Source: Xylanibacillus composti (GTDB lineage Bacteria; Bacillota; Bacilli; Paenibacillales; K13). From it: DNA of 64,000 nt. Below are positions 28,407 to 37,011 of the stretch, piece by piece. The stretch is taken from contig NZ_BOVK01000012.1 of NCBI RefSeq assembly GCF_018403685.1, positions 37,517-101,516 on the forward strand. Direction: 5' to 3'. The position numbers and the translations under genes were made by a program. Under the pieces are notes generated by a model. That model did no database searches and was not told where the DNA came from. It saw nothing but the letters and a program-made list of their open reading frames with translations. Each line of letters opens with the position of its first letter. The stretch's first letter is position 1.

Positions 28407-29014
28407 GCTCGCAACTTGCGATTCAGACTTTTGACATGATTGCGCACCGTATAATAGGAAGTTACTAGCCGATCGGCAATCTCCGCTGTTTTCAAGCCTT
28501 GCTCCCGCAATGCGAACACTTTTCTTTCCGTTGGCGTTAAGCTCTGGAGTTGCAATTCCCGTATGAGTTCGGCAGAGATATCACCATCAATATAGGTTCT
28601 TCCCGCTGCCGCTGTACGAATGGCATCCCCCAGCTCATTCAGATGGTGGAGCAAGATGACGTGTTCGGCTCCATTACGCACCGCTTCCAGAATGGCATCG
28701 ATGCCAGGATGGTCAATGAGCAGCATACAGGCTGCTTCCGAGAAGCGATGGCGAATCTCCTTAATCATCGTATTGCTGGTTGTCTGGCTTCCTTCCAAGT
28801 TGGAATCAATCAGGACGACATGGCAACTTGCGGCCTCCATGCAGTGTCTGACCTCCTGCTTTGTTGTGGCTATCCCAGAAATCCAAATATGCTCCTCGAT
28901 TGAAATCGCATCCACCAGCTGTCTGACCCGCAGCGGATTCGTTTCGACAATAACTACATCAATTCGTGTTAATACTCTTCTAGGCGAATAGACGAGACCC
29001 TTGTTCCCATACAT
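28397..29014 (-). CDS. LuxR/NarL-type response regulator, atypical receiver
   Basis: 205 residues: a receiver-like domain (about 18-130) and a C-terminal LuxR helix-turn-helix (about 158-202, L-T-P-T-E-R-K-V-F ... T-V-R-N-H-V-K). The usual N-terminal acidic pair (D-D or D-E) is replaced by V-E-T-N, while the phospho-acceptor-like Asp in V-V-L-I-D-S remains. No sensor kinase lies next to it, so it may respond to an orphan kinase or work without phosphorylation. AAAGGAGGAGG precedes ATG 29014. It borders the peptide/exporter/oxidation locus and is a plausible regulator of it. Confidence 0.8.
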   Translation of the reverse strand: MYGNKGLVYSPRRVLTRIDVVIVETNPLRVRQLVDAISIEEHIWISGIATTKQEVRHCMEAASCHVVLIDSNLEGSQTTSNTMIKEIRHRFSEAACMLLIDHPGIDAILEAVRNGAEHVILLHHLNELGDAIRTAAAGRTYIDGDISAELIRELQLQSLTPTERKVFALREQGLKTAEIADRLVTSYYTVRNHVKSLNRKLRAKG

Positions 29015-29198
29015 AATCCTCCTCCTTTACCCACAAAGCTCCGGTGCGAGAAAACGGCAACCTCGCGGCTCCCGACTAAATTATACCATAATTAACTATG
29101 GAATTTTTGTTTATGCCTGCATGAAGATAACGCCAACCTAACAAAAATCGTTTTCTCGTTAGCGATTCGCCTAACATGCAGCAAGAATCGACGATTTG

Positions 29199-29227
29199 TT
29201 ATGACAGGGTGGGGGAAGCGTGCTATA
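29199..29227 (+). promoter_or_regulatory. Promoter of the LacI-type gene at 29268
   Basis: ATGACA, 17 bases, then TATAAT (about 29222-29227). The spacing and both boxes are close to sigma-A consensus. Confidence 0.6.
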
Positions 29228-29267
29228 ATAGGTTCAATGTGAGAAAAATGGGTTGGTGTCTAATGCG

Positions 29268-30338
29268 ATGACAAAAAAAATAACGATGCAGCAAATTGCG
29301 GATCATCTGGGTGTCTCCAAATTCGTCGTGTCCAAGGCGTTATCGGGCAAAGGCGGGGTCAGTGAGTCAACCAAGGAACGGGTCATACAAGCCGCTTCCC
29401 AACTAGGTTATTTCGCCCAGAAGAACGCCTACATGAAAAACGTCCGCAGGGATGTTCCGACTGCGGGAGCTGGCGGGAACAAGCAATCCGTGCTTGTCCT
29501 CATGCCGAACATTCGCTTTCAAACACGGGATTCGCTCTATTGGGGCAAGATTTTGGACGGCATCTCCGCCAGGCTGGAGGAAATAGGGCTCGGGATGGTC
29601 ATTATCTCCGAACAAAGCATTGACCACTTCCTGCATATCTTGAATCCGAACGGCATACTGGGGCTGATCGGCGTAGGTGAAATCTCCACCTCGCTGCTGC
29701 TGGAGGTGCACCGGATCGGCCTGCCGATGGTGCTCGTCGATCATGAGGACCCGCTTATTCCTTCCGACACGATTTTCGTCAACAACTATGATTGCATGAG
29801 CCGCTTGACGAAGCATTTAATAGGAATCGGTCATAAACGGATGAATTTCATAGGGAACGCGCGTTATTCAAGGAGTTTTCACGATCGATGGATCGCCTTC
29901 CGCAGCGTGCTGGAGGAGAATCAGCTGCAAACCGATATGAAGGAAGAATGGCTGTTTCAGCTGGAGGGCATCCAGGACTTTCAGGAGCAAATCAAGCTAT
30001 GGGCCATTCGGAAGCAGCGGGCAGGGCAGTTGCCAACTGCAGTGCTGTGCGCGAACGATATGATTGCCATTGATGCGGTGAACGCCTTCAACGAGCTGGG
30101 ATTGGCCGTTCCGCACGACATTTCGGTAACGGGCTTTGACAATATCGAGGATGCCTACAGGACGAAGCCCGCACTTACGACGGTGAATGTTCCGAAGGAA
30201 GCGATGGGCAAAAAAGCAGTGGAGCAGCTGTTGCTGCGTATTGACAAAAAACAGGAGCCCTTGGAAAAAATCCTGATATTGGGCGAGGTCATCTACCGCG
30301 AATCCATCACCCGGCTCGTCCAGAAGCAGCACAGCTGA
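29268..30338 (+). CDS. LacI-family transcriptional regulator
   Basis: About 356 residues. The N-terminal LacI helix-turn-helix (T-M-Q-Q-I-A-D-H-L-G-V-S ... V-S-K-A-L) is followed by a hinge and a periplasmic-binding-protein-like sugar domain ending in T-G-F-D-N-I-E. Effector unknown. ATG 29268 is favoured by family length although its Shine-Dalgarno is weak; TTG 29253 is an alternative. It is separated by a bidirectional terminator from the convergent TIM-barrel sugar isomerase-like gene, which may or may not be a target. Confidence 0.85.
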   Translation: MTKKITMQQIADHLGVSKFVVSKALSGKGGVSESTKERVIQAASQLGYFAQKNAYMKNVRRDVPTAGAGGNKQSVLVLMPNIRFQTRDSLYWGKILDGISARLEEIGLGMVIISEQSIDHFLHILNPNGILGLIGVGEISTSLLLEVHRIGLPMVLVDHEDPLIPSDTIFVNNYDCMSRLTKHLIGIGHKRMNFIGNARYSRSFHDRWIAFRSVLEENQLQTDMKEEWLFQLEGIQDFQEQIKLWAIRKQRAGQLPTAVLCANDMIAIDAVNAFNELGLAVPHDISVTGFDNIEDAYRTKPALTTVNVPKEAMGKKAVEQLLLRIDKKQEPLEKILILGEVIYRESITRLVQKQHS

Positions 30339-30388
30339 AAAAATGCAGGTTCCGCATAATTGCGGATCGTATAGACGTGACAATAGAA

Positions 30389-30438
30389 AAGGTCGCGAGC
30401 GCATGACGGAATGCTGGTCATGCCCGCGACCTTTTTTT
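30389..30438. terminator. Bidirectional terminator
   Basis: Long stem GGTCGCGAGCGCATGAC / GTCATGCCCGCGACC followed by seven T on the plus strand and TTTTC on the minus strand. It serves both converging genes. Confidence 0.85.
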
Positions 30439-30467
30439 GCAGTTGCAGGTGTATCGTACCTATACGG

Positions 30468-31301
30468 CTAAAGGCTGATCCCCAGCGAAGAGGCTTTCTG
30501 CCTGATGAAGCCGGCTGCCTGCCGATACTCTTCCTCGGAGGACAAATGCTCTACAATGAGCGGGGTATCGGGGTCCAGCTTGTTCATCTCGGTGAGGAAC
30601 ACCTCGTAATCGAGTTCGCCCGTTCCAGGCAGCACTTCGTCCAGGTGCACCGTCAGCTTACTGGCAAGCCGGATATCCTTGGCGTGCGCATTCTTGATAG
30701 AAGGACCAAGCTTGGCGAAGAAATCCTTCATCATTTCGCCATTGGCGGCGTAGATGCGCGGACTGCTGATCATGTTGACAGGATCAAAATGCACAGCGAA
30801 TGCCTTCCGGTCAATAGCTTGAATAAGCTTCTGATACGTATCTGCCGAGTCGGGTATGATCCAAGGCATCGTTTCCAGCGTGTAGTACGTATGCTGCGGC
30901 TGGACAGAATCGATAATGTCCTGAGTCGTCTTGACGATCAGCTCGAATGTAGCTTCGGAGAAATTGTCCGGATGCGGCCCGTCCCACTTTGCCCCGCGGG
31001 AGCCGGCAATATTGACACAGCATCTGGCGCCAAGCTTCTCTGCCAGCTCCAGCTGGCGCTTGCAGAAGTCGATTGCCTGAATGCGCGTCGTTTCGTCCGG
31101 GCTGATCGGGTTGCTCCAGGCGCCTACCTCCGCAATGAGAATATCATGCGCCTCAGCCGCTTCCCGGTAAGCCTGAATCGTTGCATCGTCCGCATCGTGG
31201 CGTACCGGGCTTACAGCCGCGCGGTAGCCTTCCTGCTTCAGATATTGAATCCAGCTGTCCGGTGTTTGCTGTTCCACAAATACAGGTCCTGCCAATCGCA
31301 T
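30468..31301 (-). CDS. Sugar phosphate isomerase/epimerase, xylose isomerase-like TIM barrel
   Basis: 277 residues with the AP-endonuclease-2/xylose isomerase-like fold. Probable metal ligands are Glu in T-L-E-T-M, Asp/His in H-F-D-P-V-N, His in N-A-H-A-K-D and Glu in I-V-E-H-L. Such enzymes isomerise or epimerise sugars or cyclitols. The substrate is unknown. Start at ATG 31301 with AAGGAGCAGC upstream. It lies between the convergent LacI-type gene and an ABC importer operon in the same direction, but about 100 bases separate it from the importer, so co-transcription is not certain. Confidence 0.8.
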   Translation of the reverse strand: MRLAGPVFVEQQTPDSWIQYLKQEGYRAAVSPVRHDADDATIQAYREAAEAHDILIAEVGAWSNPISPDETTRIQAIDFCKRQLELAEKLGARCCVNIAGSRGAKWDGPHPDNFSEATFELIVKTTQDIIDSVQPQHTYYTLETMPWIIPDSADTYQKLIQAIDRKAFAVHFDPVNMISSPRIYAANGEMMKDFFAKLGPSIKNAHAKDIRLASKLTVHLDEVLPGTGELDYEVFLTEMNKLDPDTPLIVEHLSSEEEYRQAAGFIRQKASSLGISL

Positions 31302-31405
31302 AACGCATGCTGCTCCTTCCTGCGCTGATTCATTTGCCTGTACCCGGAAGAGAGGAGCCGATGATTGATCGGCGGCAATCTGCCGGGTCAGACTAAGTCT
31401 GCCGA

Positions 31406-32200
31406 TTATCCGAGCACGACGCGGTCGTCGGCCAGCTTGTGGCCGCTTATTTGCTCGAATTCGCTTAGCAGCTCTTCGATGGTCAAGGTCGCCTTGCGTT
31501 CCTCATTCACGTCGAGAATGATGCGGCCTTTGTCCATCATAATGAGGCGATTTCCCAGACGAATGGCTTGCTCCATGTTGTGAGTGACCATTAACGTGGT
31601 CAGCTTCATCTCACGCACGATTCGTTCTGTCAGCTGAGTAATCAGCTCGGCCCGCGCCGGGTCCAAGGCAGCTGTATGCTCATCGAGCAACAAAATTTGC
31701 GGACGGGTGAAGGTGGCCATCAGCAGGCTGAGCGCCTGTCTCTCGCCGCCTGACAGCAGGCCGACCTTGGCGCGCAGCCGATTTTCGAGCCCGATTCCCA
31801 ATCGGCTCAGCTCTTCCTGGAAGAGCTTGCGCTTGCGGCTGCTGACGCCGAATTGGAAGCCGCGCCGCTTGCCGCGGGCATAAGCCATAGCCAGGTTTTC
31901 CTCGATCGTCATCGTAGGCGCCGTACCGGCCATCGGATCTTGGAATACGCGTCCGATCCAGCGGCTTCGTTGAAATTCCGGCAGATGGCTGATGTCGTTC
32001 CCGTCGATCCGAACCTCGCCTATGTCGGGCTTCAATACGCCGGAGATCAGGTTCATGAGCGTCGATTTGCCGGCCCCGTTGCTGCCGATTACCGTTACGA
32101 AGTCTCCCGGCTGAAGCTTGAGATTAACGCCGACAAGCGCAATCTTCTCGTCGGGGGTGCCGGGATTGAACAGCTTGGATGCCTGATGGATTTCTAGCAT
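31406..32200 (-). CDS. ABC importer ATPase (TrpX-type system)
   Basis: 264 residues with Walker A G-S-N-G-A-G-K-S-T, signature L-L-S-G-G-E-R-Q and Walker B I-L-L-L-D-E-H, where His stands in for the more common Pro after D-E. Third gene of a minus-strand operon: the permease stop TAA overlaps this ATG by one base, and GGAGGTGG gives the ribosome binding site. It powers import with the permease and the lipoprotein upstream. Family members transport amino acids such as tryptophan or other small organic compounds; the ligand here is not known. Confidence 0.85.
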   Translation of the reverse strand: MLEIHQASKLFNPGTPDEKIALVGVNLKLQPGDFVTVIGSNGAGKSTLMNLISGVLKPDIGEVRIDGNDISHLPEFQRSRWIGRVFQDPMAGTAPTMTIEENLAMAYARGKRRGFQFGVSSRKRKLFQEELSRLGIGLENRLRAKVGLLSGGERQALSLLMATFTRPQILLLDEHTAALDPARAELITQLTERIVREMKLTTLMVTHNMEQAIRLGNRLIMMDKGRIILDVNEERKATLTIEELLSEFEQISGHKLADDRVVLG

Positions 32201-33117
32201 TAGCGTCCACCTCCGTTCGGATTCTGTGCGGTCAGGAGATCAGCAGCCCGTTTTCGGGCATAGCTCTTCTGTCGGAGAGAACGCTGAATCGACGGCAGGA
32301 CGAGCGCAATGATGACGATGACTGCTGTAATCAGCTTCAGGTCAGACGATTCCAGCCATTCTACACGCAGCGCCAGCGCTACGACGATCCGATAGACGAT
32401 GGAGCCGAGCACGACAGCGATCGTGGCGCGGATCACTGTCTTCGCCCCGAAGATCGCCTCGCCGATAATCACTGAAGCCAGTCCGATTACAATCATGCCG
32501 ATTCCCATCGAGATGTCCGCAAAGCCGGACTGCTGGGCAATCAGCGCGCCGGAAACAGCCACAAGGCCGTTCGAGAGGCTGACACCGAGAATGGTCGTAT
32601 TGTCCGTGTTGGCGCCAAAGCTGCGGATCATCCGGGCGTTGTCGCCCGTCGCCCGAACGGCTAGTCCCATATCGGTATGCAGAAAAGCGTCAATCAGAAA
32701 CTTGATAAGCAGGATAAAGAGCACCAGAATAATAATGAGCGACAAGCGGGAAACATCGGGGAAGACAGTTTCCGATCCGTGTACGGAAATATTCGGCCTG
32801 CCCATGATCCGCATATTGATAGAGTGCAGGGCGATCATCATCAAGATACCGGACAAGAGTCCGTTAATCTTTCCTTTCGTATGCAGCAGGCCTGTGACAG
32901 CCCCGGCTGCGAGACCCCCGGCAAATGCGGCGACCATGGCAAGCCATGGCGAATAATCGGCCGCAATCATGACTGCAGCGATCGCTCCGCCTGTTGCAAA
33001 GCTGCCGTCTACGGTCAGATCGGGGAAATTCAAAATACGGAAGGTGATATAAACCCCGAGCGCCATCAGCGCGTACAACAGGCCAAGTTCCACCGCTCCC
33101 ATTAATGAACCAATCAT
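32200..33117 (-). CDS. ABC importer permease, branched-chain/ribose type
   Basis: 305 residues with about eight to nine hydrophobic segments and the conserved glycine-rich A-T-G-G-A-I-A and A-T-G-D-N-A-R-M-I motifs of BPD_transp_2 permeases. GAAGGAGG precedes ATG 33117. It follows the substrate-binding gene across a hairpin at 33141-33172 and is coupled to the ATPase gene (TAATG overlap). A single permease implies a homodimer in the membrane. Confidence 0.85.
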   Translation of the reverse strand: MIGSLMGAVELGLLYALMALGVYITFRILNFPDLTVDGSFATGGAIAAVMIAADYSPWLAMVAAFAGGLAAGAVTGLLHTKGKINGLLSGILMMIALHSINMRIMGRPNISVHGSETVFPDVSRLSLIIILVLFILLIKFLIDAFLHTDMGLAVRATGDNARMIRSFGANTDNTTILGVSLSNGLVAVSGALIAQQSGFADISMGIGMIVIGLASVIIGEAIFGAKTVIRATIAVVLGSIVYRIVVALALRVEWLESSDLKLITAVIVIIALVLPSIQRSLRQKSYARKRAADLLTAQNPNGGGR

Positions 33118-33140
33118 GATTTTGCCTCCTTCGACAAGAA

Positions 33141-33172
33141 AGGGAGTGGAAGAAAGGGCACATCCACTCCCT
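33141..33172 (-). terminator. Hairpin between binding-protein and permease genes
   Basis: Perfect nine-base stem AGGGAGTGG / CCACTCCCT followed on the minus strand by TTTCTTG. Probably an attenuator or RNA-stabilising hairpin that leaves the binding protein more abundant than the membrane parts. Confidence 0.65.
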
Positions 33173-33186
33173 AATTGAATAAAGCT

Positions 33187-34278
33187 TTATTCGATAATGT
33201 TGTTTTCTGGATCTTGTACGTAGCCTTTCATTTCATCGGTTACTTCCAGCCCTTGCTCAGCAGCAGCGGACAGGTTCATGATAAAGTCCAGCTTGCTCGG
33301 CTTCGTAACTGGCAAATCTCCGATATTGGCTCCGTTCTTCAGCACCTCGACGGCCATTTCGCCAGCTTCGTATCCGTGGTCGTAGTACTTGAAGCCGACA
33401 GTTGCGAATGCGCCAGCTTCGACTGTATCACGATCGCTGGAGAAGAAAGGAATGTCGTTGTCGTTAGCTACCTGCACGATGCTGGCAACGGCGCTGACTA
33501 CACTGTTGTCAAGCGTAATGTAGATAGCGTCTGCGCGGCCAATCAGCGATTCGGCAGCCTGCTTCACTTCCGAAGTGTTGGTGACAGCAGCGCGTACGAG
33601 ACCAATGCCGTGCTCAGCCAGGTAAGCTTCTGCATGGCCGGCCATGACAACCGCATTCGGCTCGCCCTCGTTGATGACGATGCCGACAGTTTCCACATCA
33701 GGCACATGAGCGGCAATGAAGTCCATCAACTGCTTGATCGCCTCCGGGTTAGTGTCCGATGCGCCGGATACGTTGCCGCCAGGCGCTTCCAAGTTGTCAA
33801 CGAGCTTCGCTTCCAATGGATCCGTTACAGCCGCGAACAGGACCGGAGAGTTCTGCACCTGCTGAGCAACGGCCTGCGCGGTTGGCGTAGCGATGGCCAG
33901 CACGAGATCCTGGCTTTGCGAAGCAAGCTTCTGAGCAATGGACAGGTTGTTTGTGGAGTCCGCTTGCGCATTGTTGAAGTCCACTTCGAGGTTTTCCCCT
34001 TCGATCAGGCCGGCGTCTGCCAGTGCGGCGAGGAAGCCTTCGCGGGTAGCGTCCAGAGACGGATGCTCCACGTATTGGGCAATGGCGATTTTGTATGATT
34101 CCGCAGGCTCGTCCGCATTGTTGGCTGCGCCATCGTTCGTGGATTCTCCCGCGTTGCCGCTAGTGGATCCCGTGTTGTTCGTGCCATTGCCTGTCCCGCC
34201 GTTGTTCGCCGATCCGCATCCTGCGGAGACGATCATGATTGCTGCCAGCAGAAGCGGCAGCCAAAGCTTCATCTTCAT
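33187..34278 (-). CDS. ABC importer substrate-binding lipoprotein (PF04392 type)
   Basis: 363 residues with a lipoprotein signal and lipobox S-A-G-C (Cys 21), a Gly/Asn/Thr-rich linker of about 40 residues, then the two-lobed ABC_sub_bind domain (A-I-A-Q-Y-V-E-H-P near its start). This family groups with TrpX-like tryptophan and related importers. First gene of the operon. The upstream leader has a perfect 12-base inverted repeat at 34316-34345. Ligand inferred only at family level. Confidence 0.87.
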   Translation of the reverse strand: MKMKLWLPLLLAAIMIVSAGCGSANNGGTGNGTNNTGSTSGNAGESTNDGAANNADEPAESYKIAIAQYVEHPSLDATREGFLAALADAGLIEGENLEVDFNNAQADSTNNLSIAQKLASQSQDLVLAIATPTAQAVAQQVQNSPVLFAAVTDPLEAKLVDNLEAPGGNVSGASDTNPEAIKQLMDFIAAHVPDVETVGIVINEGEPNAVVMAGHAEAYLAEHGIGLVRAAVTNTSEVKQAAESLIGRADAIYITLDNSVVSAVASIVQVANDNDIPFFSSDRDTVEAGAFATVGFKYYDHGYEAGEMAVEVLKNGANIGDLPVTKPSKLDFIMNLSAAAEQGLEVTDEMKGYVQDPENNIIE

Positions 34279-34315
34279 CTTTTTGTTTCCCCCTTATGAT
34301 CTTGTTCTGTTTGTT

Positions 34316-34345
34316 TAATGCTTTTGTCGATAAAAGCATTAAAGC
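34316..34345. promoter_or_regulatory. Perfect 12-base inverted repeat upstream of the importer
   Basis: TTTAATGCTTTT / AAAAGCATTAAA with a six-base loop, 38 bases before the start of the binding-protein gene. It could be an operator or a leader-RNA stem; no T-run follows, so termination is less likely. Confidence 0.6.
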
Positions 34346-34554
34346 ACAGCAGAATAAACAAACGGTTAATTCTGCAATTGAACGGTTTGTTTCTATCTTA
34401 AAGGGAGCTTTACGATTCGTCAATGTGGAAATAGTATGTAAGCTGGAGCCGGACCGGCAATGGTCAAGCCGTATCCGCACAACAACGCGGCATATGGTAC
34501 AATATTGGAGATGGGCATACATACACTTTGAACAGGACAGGGAGGAATCTTTCG

Positions 34555-35343
34555 ATGTCTTCATTAGATGGTAAACGTGCGCTGGTCTGCGCGGCCAGCC
34601 AAGGACTGGGCAAGGCCGTGGCCTTGAAGCTTGCGGCTGGCGGGGCCAAAGTAGCCATGTGCAGCAGAACGCTGGAACGGGTTGAGGCGGCTGCCTTGGA
34701 TATTGAGGAGAGAACCGGAGTGCGTCCGATTGCGTTCGCGGCCGATCTGTCCAAGCCGGATGATGTAGAACGGTTGGTCAAGCAGACGATCACGCAGTTA
34801 GGCGGAATCGATGTGCTGGTTACGAACGCGGGCGGGCCGCCGGCGGGCCGATTTGAAGAGTTCGACGACGAAGCCTGGCAGCGGGCGCATGAACAGAACT
34901 TCCTTAGCGTTGTGCGCCTGATCCGGCAGGTGCTTCCGGGCATGAAGGCGCAGCAGTCCGGCTCAATCGTCAATATCATTTCGATGTCGGTCAAGCAGCC
35001 CATCCCCGGCTTGATTCTGTCGAATGCGTATCGTTCTGCAGTCGTGGGCATGGCCAAGACGCTGTCAGAGGAAATGGGCCCGTACGGCATTCGAATCAAC
35101 AATGCAGCGCCGGGCCGCATTTACACGGAGCGTATCCAGCATTTGGACAAGGCTAAGGCAGAGAATGCGGGCGTAGCTATGGAGGAAGTGGCCAAGGCCG
35201 CAGAAAGTGCTATTCCGTTGGGCCGATCGGGCAAGCCAGAGGAGTTCGCCAGTGCTGTCGCGTTTTTATGCTCGGATGAGGCTTCCTATTTGACTGGCGT
35301 CACCCTGCAGGTGGATGGCGGCATGGTGAAGTCGCTGCTCTGA
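34555..35343 (+). CDS. SDR-family protein with altered catalytic residues
   Basis: 262 residues with a Rossmann fold and C-A-A-S-Q-G-L-G-K in the cofactor site, an N-A-G-G motif and the G-R-I-Y-T segment after the active site. Where most SDR enzymes have Y-x-x-x-K, this protein reads S-N-A-Y-R, so by my alignment the catalytic Tyr and Lys are replaced by Ser and Arg. A subgroup of FabG-like proteins with this change is known to me in Bacillales; its activity is unclear. GGGAGGAAT precedes ATG 34555. The ankyrin gene follows after 28 bases and is probably in the same transcript. Confidence 0.8.
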   Translation: MSSLDGKRALVCAASQGLGKAVALKLAAGGAKVAMCSRTLERVEAAALDIEERTGVRPIAFAADLSKPDDVERLVKQTITQLGGIDVLVTNAGGPPAGRFEEFDDEAWQRAHEQNFLSVVRLIRQVLPGMKAQQSGSIVNIISMSVKQPIPGLILSNAYRSAVVGMAKTLSEEMGPYGIRINNAAPGRIYTERIQHLDKAKAENAGVAMEEVAKAAESAIPLGRSGKPEEFASAVAFLCSDEASYLTGVTLQVDGGMVKSLL

Positions 35344-35371
35344 TCTGTACGCGAAGAAAGGATGAATGGCA

Positions 35372-36046
35372 ATGTTGGAACAATTGATGATCGCTGCCAA
35401 GGAAGGCGACACGGAAACGATGCGAATACTGCTGCAGGAGCATCCGGAATTGCTCCATGAAACAATGGAGAACGGGGAGAGCCCGCTTACTGCTGCCATG
35501 TACTATGGCCGTCGAAACAGTGTGGAGTTGCTGCTGCAATTGGGCGTGACTGTCACAGTTCACGAAGCAGCCATGCTGGGCGATGCTGACACAGTTGCCT
35601 ATTTGCTTGACCAGGAACCGAGTCTTCTGGATACGTTCAGCTTCGATGGCTGGACGCCGCTCCACCTGGCCTGTTTCTTCGGCGGACATGAAGCGGCGGA
35701 ACTGCTGATACAGCGCGGCGCGCAGCTGAACATAGCGTCGCAGAACGAGATGGCGAATTGCCCCATTCATGCGGCCGCTGCGGGCAAGCGAACATTAATC
35801 GTCAAGCTTCTGCTGGAGCATGGCGCAGACCCGAATGTGCAGCAGCATGGAGGCTGGACGCCGCTCCATCAGGCTGCAAACAATTTCGATGTCGGCATGG
35901 TGGAGCTGCTGCTGGCCTACCAGGCAGATCCGACAATTGCGGAAAAGGGCGGGATGACGCCAAGACAGCTTGCAGAGGAAAAGGGCTATGAGGAGATCAT
36001 TGCGGCATTGGACAAGGGCATCGGGCAGAACGGCAGCACGCTATAA
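35372..36046 (+). CDS. Ankyrin-repeat protein
   Basis: About 224 residues made almost wholly of ankyrin repeats: G-x-T-P-L-H-x-A motifs (D-G-W-T-P-L-H-L-A and G-G-W-T-P-L-H-Q-A) recur at about 33-residue spacing, with four clear repeats and two weak ones at the start. It is a protein-binding scaffold; the partner is unknown. No signal or membrane segment. ATG 35372 lies nine bases after AAAGGA, better than ATG 35366, which is only three bases away. It follows the SDR gene closely. Confidence 0.85.
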   Translation: MLEQLMIAAKEGDTETMRILLQEHPELLHETMENGESPLTAAMYYGRRNSVELLLQLGVTVTVHEAAMLGDADTVAYLLDQEPSLLDTFSFDGWTPLHLACFFGGHEAAELLIQRGAQLNIASQNEMANCPIHAAAAGKRTLIVKLLLEHGADPNVQQHGGWTPLHQAANNFDVGMVELLLAYQADPTIAEKGGMTPRQLAEEKGYEEIIAALDKGIGQNGSTL

Positions 36047-36383
36047 TCGAAGCCTTCGCCCCAAGCGCCGTGTGAGACAAGCATCAAGCCGGCATGATTG
36101 TAAAGAAATTGTGAACACTCTGCATACCTTGGCTTGATCCGACTCATATTAAAGAGGCAGCGGTGATCGAAGAGAGGTGTGGTTCCGTTGAACGTGTCCA
36201 CGCATCACCCGGTACTTCCCGAACGATTGGAAACGCGTTAGAACGTGCCTAGTCGCTTTGATGCAATATCGCTTTGTATTGCAAGAGGGGCATCAGGAGC
36301 ACGCTTGAACGTTTCTGCCTGTAAGAGAAGCTTGCCAATTACGCTCACCGCTTGCGCAAAGTTCGCTCCTTGCGGATGAATGA
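36047..36383. other. Intergenic region, possible small RNA or leader
   Basis: No convincing gene. A 17-codon frame starting at TTG 36189 follows GAGAGGTG. Inverted repeats (for example ATGCAATA / GTATTGCA near 36262-36283) and a terminator at the end leave room for an unknown small RNA on the plus strand. Confidence 0.3.
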
Positions 36384-36432
36384 AGGCTGTCCTTTCCGTC
36401 TTGCTGACGGAGAGGACGGCTTTCTTTTTATT
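36384..36432 (+). terminator. Intrinsic terminator
   Basis: Stem GCTGTCCTTTCCGTC / GACGGAGAGGACGGC with loop TTGCT, followed by TTTCTTTTT. The nearest upstream plus-strand gene ends 340 bases earlier, so it may end an RNA not accounted for. Confidence 0.8.
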
Positions 36433-36435
36433 TCC

Positions 36436-37008
36436 TCACTTAGGGACAGCATGCTGAATGCCTAGCAAAAACGTATCGATCAGACGCCGCAAGCTCTCAT
36501 CCGCATCAAGCGGCATACCGAATCCTCCCTTGCTCTCTAGAGACGCAAAGCCATGAAGCAAGCTGCGGAGTCCGCGCACCGCATGAACCGCATCCTCACC
36601 CTCCAGTCCGCATTCTTGAAACTTCTCGACAACGAGCTCTAATGTCCGGTTGCCGGTCTGCTGCACATCGGCATCTGCAAAATCGGGCATGCGGAAGGTA
36701 GCCTCATAAAGTCCGGGGCGGCTCCTTACATAGTTGACATAGGCGTGGCTCATGGCGCGTATGGCGTCTGCGCCATGATGCTTGTGCGCAGCTTCGGCCA
36801 TGACGCGATATAACTGGTCAATGCCGAGCAGGGTCAATTCTCGGTGCAGCCCGCTCAAGCCGTCGATATGATTGTACAGGGATGGCGTGCGGATGTTCAG
36901 CTTGCTGGCGAGACTGGCCAAGGTCACCGCATCGAATCCTTCCTGATCCGCCATCTCTGCAGCAGCCTGTATAATTGTCGGCAGGGTAAGCCCCATTCTG
37001 GGTGACAT
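36436..37008 (-). CDS. TetR-family regulator with WHG-type C-terminal domain
   Basis: 190 residues. The N-terminal TetR helix-turn-helix (T-L-A-S-L-A-S-K-L-N-I-R-T-P-S-L-Y-N-H) is followed by a C-terminal domain of the TetR_C_33/WHG kind (L-R-S-L-L-H-G-F-A-S-L-E). It starts three bases after the stop of the metallo-hydrolase gene, with GGAGGAAG as ribosome binding site, so the two form an operon. It probably represses the operon through the palindrome at 37747-37765. Confidence 0.87.
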   Translation of the reverse strand: MSPRMGLTLPTIIQAAAEMADQEGFDAVTLASLASKLNIRTPSLYNHIDGLSGLHRELTLLGIDQLYRVMAEAAHKHHGADAIRAMSHAYVNYVRSRPGLYEATFRMPDFADADVQQTGNRTLELVVEKFQECGLEGEDAVHAVRGLRSLLHGFASLESKGGFGMPLDADESLRRLIDTFLLGIQHAVPK

Positions 37009-37011
37009 CGA

